Positions 61,521 through 64,000 of a stretch of DNA of 64,000 nt are shown here, one piece after another. Under the pieces are notes generated by a model. That model saw only the letters and a list, made by a program, of their open reading frames with translations, was not told the origin of the DNA and made no database searches. Position numbers and translations under genes: made by a program. Position 1 is the stretch's first letter. Every line of letters starts with the position of its first letter. The stretch comes from Odiellus spinosus (Eukaryota; Arthropoda; Arachnida; Opiliones; Phalangiidae), in NCBI GenBank assembly GCA_963920705.1, contig OY987226.1:16990501-17054500 (forward strand), written 5' to 3'.

Positions 61521-62266
61521 ATTTCATCCCCCTAACATCCACACGGACATGGTTTTTCAAAGCAGAGATTTAATCCAGAGGAGATACCGTTGGAATGAAA
61601 CAAATGGTTTGGCCGTGCCGCCCACCGCATGGGAGAATGGGAGATTAGAGCCCTCGCCCAAGACTATTTCGATTGTTCTTTAGACTATCGTAATTCGTGG
61701 CTCCGGCTCCATTCTTGTAGGGTAAAGGCCGTGAGCAGGGGTAAGGAGGCTGAGGGGGCCCATTATAAGCTACTGCCCCCAAGAGAAAATCTTGTTTAAT
61801 CCCGCCTTGTTACCTGCCCTTTAAAGTCCTTGCTCTTGATTTTGCCAAATTAATATCATTTTCCCTTATGCACACAGCCTAGCTTTAACTGTACAATTTG
61901 TTATAGTCAACGTCGTTTGCTAAGCAAGGGAAAAAGGCGACTTTAAAGGGGCTTTGGAACTCGTGGATAGTCCCTTTAATTGAAAAGATTGAACACATGA
62001 TTGCTTGATTAACTACATTTGCCTTATTTTTTCTCAGGATTTTGTTTTACAAAGACGTTGGATTATACGAAAAGGGAATTCGGAAAATTATGCATGAATC
62101 ATTAAAATGTTTAGGACCGAACATTTTCTCCGAGTCCGACAAGATAACGTTGGAATCCATCAAATTAGTTGATGTCGCTAGTTTGTTCAAACTGTGGGCC
62201 ATTGGCCTGAGTTTGTCTACAGCAATTTTTGCATTCGAGCGCTTACAGGGACGTTATTACGTTTGA
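56967..62266 (+). CDS. Divergent ionotropic receptor, gene 8 (8 exons, 418 aa)
   Basis: Exons: 56967-57014, 57085-57182, 57264-57330, 57643-57819, 58193-58310, 58386-58597, 60051-60358, 62038-62266; frame open. Very close to gene 7 in exons 5-8. Start MSKTFENLTLKLGL; NDTDGKTKGLLYDLW; exon 4 long form (NHVESVIFSSPFDY, His at the ligand-Arg position), ITNLRGQCEV; second membrane segment STARIATSF-like followed by FLAEMNAH-type residues (here YLAEMNAH) and VPDNIEDLL; RLTLRFGTTRYFM and LPSELVDSINTR in S2; last membrane segment ends FAFERLQG. No signal peptide. The proximal 5' flank lacks about 334 bp present in gene 7, including the TATA-like word, so expression may be altered. Introns 6 and 7 are enlarged by a palindrome and two hAT-like elements. 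Confidence 0.8.
59299..59517. mobile_element. 219-bp near-perfect palindrome in intron 6 of gene 8
   Basis: Two arms of about 106 nt, complementary apart from a few mismatches, meet at a 6-nt centre (CCCAGC-TAATAC-GCTGGG). A single-arm relative lies at about 16411-16485. Probably a foldback-type element; gene 7's intron 6 lacks it. Confidence 0.8.
59598..59933. mobile_element. 336-bp hAT-like MITE in intron 6 of gene 8
   Basis: Ends CAGGCTTGGAAATAAG and its exact inverted complement, flanked by GATACGAG on both sides (8-bp target duplication, as in hAT elements). Gene 7's intron 6 has the empty site (CAGATACGAGTATT at about 51291). The interior repeats AGTAGTCA-type words. Confidence 0.88.
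61277..61808. mobile_element. hAT-like inserted element in intron 7 of gene 8
   Basis: Starts TAGTGCCGGATTAAGG and ends TTTAATCCCGCC, imperfect inverted ends. It interrupts sequence that is continuous in gene 7 (CTCGCTTTGCCTGCCC near 52855). The GC-rich interior contains an A31 run (61487-61517). The target duplication is unclear, so the ends are approximate. No transposase. Confidence 0.55.
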
Positions 62267-62334
62267 GGTATTACGGAAAAGAAGATTAATGGAAAAACAT
62301 AATCCATATCCGTTTTTATCTTAGAATATTATCC

Positions 62335-62700
62335 GTGATTTACGTAGGGATAAAAAATTTCAAACTTTATTTTCGTGAAAAATAATGAATAAAAAGACGA
62401 TTTAAAATCTTAGTTTCGTTGCTTTATTCATACTCTTCAAATTAAAAATCAATTTGAAATATTTTTCTTATATTTTAGACTAATTCCGGAAATGTGAATT
62501 TTCTTATCCATCGTTATACGTTTGAATACGAGTAATTTGTTCGTAGATAAGGCGCCAAATGATTATCTTCGGGTAAACCTTATACATTGAACAATTTTAC
62601 GAATATACAATTTTTTAGCTCCAAAAATTTACCCCAAGTAAAATATCTGAAAATATACGAATAACAGACGATAATAGATATCCGATTCCGAGTTCTACTT
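62335..62700 (-). repeat. Inverted copy of the ATCGGAT/TTTTCGGA dispersed repeat
   Basis: Reverse-complement copy of the repeat described at 35560. It runs from AGAATATTATCCGTG to ATATCCGATTCCGAG. Confidence 0.6.
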
Positions 62701-62904
62701 CTATTAGATCATCTCGTCATTGGTTCTAAACACCAAATATTATTATAATAGTCCACAATAAGAACGATGAATATTTAATGGATAAAATCCAATCATGGAG
62801 AATGGTTAATACGCAACAAAAAAGAGAACGCAATCTTCTTAGTAAGTAATAAGTCACGCGATACTAAATGTATTATCGCGTTCGATTTTTAATGATACTT
62901 CGGA

Positions 62905-63835
62905 CAAGCTGGATCGCCATATGGAACGAGATAAAATGTATTCGGGACATCTCGTTATTTTAAGTTTGACTCGTAACTTATTCGTGATGACGTTTGATCA
63001 ATATTTTAGTTAGTCGTTTTAATATTGCATTTAAAACCTCGCGTTGAGTAGATAAAACAGAATTCTCATTCGCAAGAATAAAAGCGCTTTTCGAATGATC
63101 AAATTCAATACACGCGGACCGTACCGACAAACATGTAAAAAAGGCCACAGCTTGTTTAAGACAAGTTTTTAAAGTTATGAAATAATTCAAACCGAGAGTA
63201 ACTGTAAGAGTTAATTCGTTAAAGTGGCAGTGAAGGGAAAACATATTTCTTCATAATAAAATATTCTAATGTAAATCTAGATGTTCGCGTGACGCACCCG
63301 TAGATTAAGGCACCAGCTATAACATGGCACGAGTCGCGTGTTTACCGAATTTCGATCGAGGTAACGGAGTTATCATAATTTTGGAGCATTTTTGCAACCA
63401 CTTCAAGCATTACTGGGTCAAGTCAGTTAATGTCTATATATATTAAAAAATCTCAAAATCAAATTTTCAATTAAAATATTTTTAAAACAATTACTGTGGT
63501 TGAAGAATCACGTCGTCAAATCATTTTTAAATTAGGAGCACCATTAATTGAATTTTGAAATTTATAACAGGATTTCGTGAGTTACTTGTTAATTTATTTC
63601 AATTATTTCGTCAATGATCGTAAAATTTGGGAATACATGTGCTGATTTCGGATTTCGACCCTTCCCATTTTTATGTATCTTATCCAAAAATGAATTTATT
63701 TCTGTCATAACCAATGGTCCTTGTTAGAGTTCGGAATTCTAATAATTTCGTTAATTGAATAAGACCATCGTGAATTTCAATCAGATATCATCCGTTCGCG
63801 AAAAAATATCCATTTCTTATTCGAGTTAACGAATC
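62905..63835. repeat. Intergenic duplicate block at window end
   Basis: Matches 55925-56650, with an extra 190 bp or so around 63600-63780. In the left copy the block lies about 320 bp before gene 8's first exon, so another receptor gene probably begins just past the window. Confidence 0.7.
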
Positions 63836-64000
63836 GGAATGCAAGGCATTGTTATAGGAAATTGATACGCTAAACGAGTTATTCATTCGGATAAGAAAAT
63901 TTGAAACTCAATTTTTTTGGCGGATTTTAACCCAAATTGAGCTAAAATGCAGTTAATTTAGTTCAGTTCTTTTCAATTTAGATTAAAATCTAATTATTAT

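Noticed and set aside
61335..61535. 66-codon frame starting MGAPKNSGD
   Set aside because: Contained in the hAT-like insertion and ends in a translated A run.
11731..62266. Gustatory/odorant 7-transmembrane receptor as an alternative identity
   Set aside because: Only three or so hydrophobic segments are present per protein, placed as in iGluRs, with S1/S2-like motifs between them.

Overview
This is an AT-rich eukaryotic window, almost certainly from an arthropod and probably an insect. Short multi-exon genes have GT-AG introns, many non-autonomous DNA transposons are present, a short TTAGG-like tract occurs, and the only gene family seen is a chemosensory-type one found in protostomes. There are no bacterial operons, no CRISPR array and no recognisable rRNA or tRNA genes.

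From about 11.7 kb to 62.3 kb the window is one tandem array of eight head-to-tail plus-strand genes of a single family. I identify it as a very divergent ionotropic receptor (IR) branch of the ionotropic glutamate receptor superfamily. Seven genes (11731-15545, 24277-27893, 31033-35449, 36614-40670, 42679-47161, 48627-53165, 56967-62266) assemble into complete 8-exon reading frames of 417-424 codons. Their intron phases are identical (0,2,0,0,1,0,2). The eighth (18084-21723) has lost exons 1-3 to a deletion of about 1.5 kb and is probably a pseudogene. Exons 1-4 encode the first half of the ligand-binding domain (S1). Exon 5 encodes the first membrane segment and pore loop, exon 6 the second membrane segment and the start of S2, exon 7 most of S2, and exon 8 the end of S2 plus the last membrane segment. 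Closest relatives are pairs: genes 2/3, genes 7/8, and genes 1/5 (which also share 5' flank). The repeated flank at the right edge implies that another copy starts just beyond 64000.

The first 11 kb holds three blocks of a 100-bp tandem repeat separated by near-identical segments. It also carries a 1.7-kb duplicate of the promoter and first exon of gene 1. This is either a recent compound segmental duplication or an assembly artefact.

Introns and intergenic spaces carry many MITE-like elements. Several have readable target-site duplications: TTAA (piggyBac-like), 8 bp (hAT-like), and a 7-bp group with a GTAAAAN-like target. Empty sites in sister paralogues confirm two of the insertions. All gene models are sequence-only reconstructions; no expression data or database search was available.
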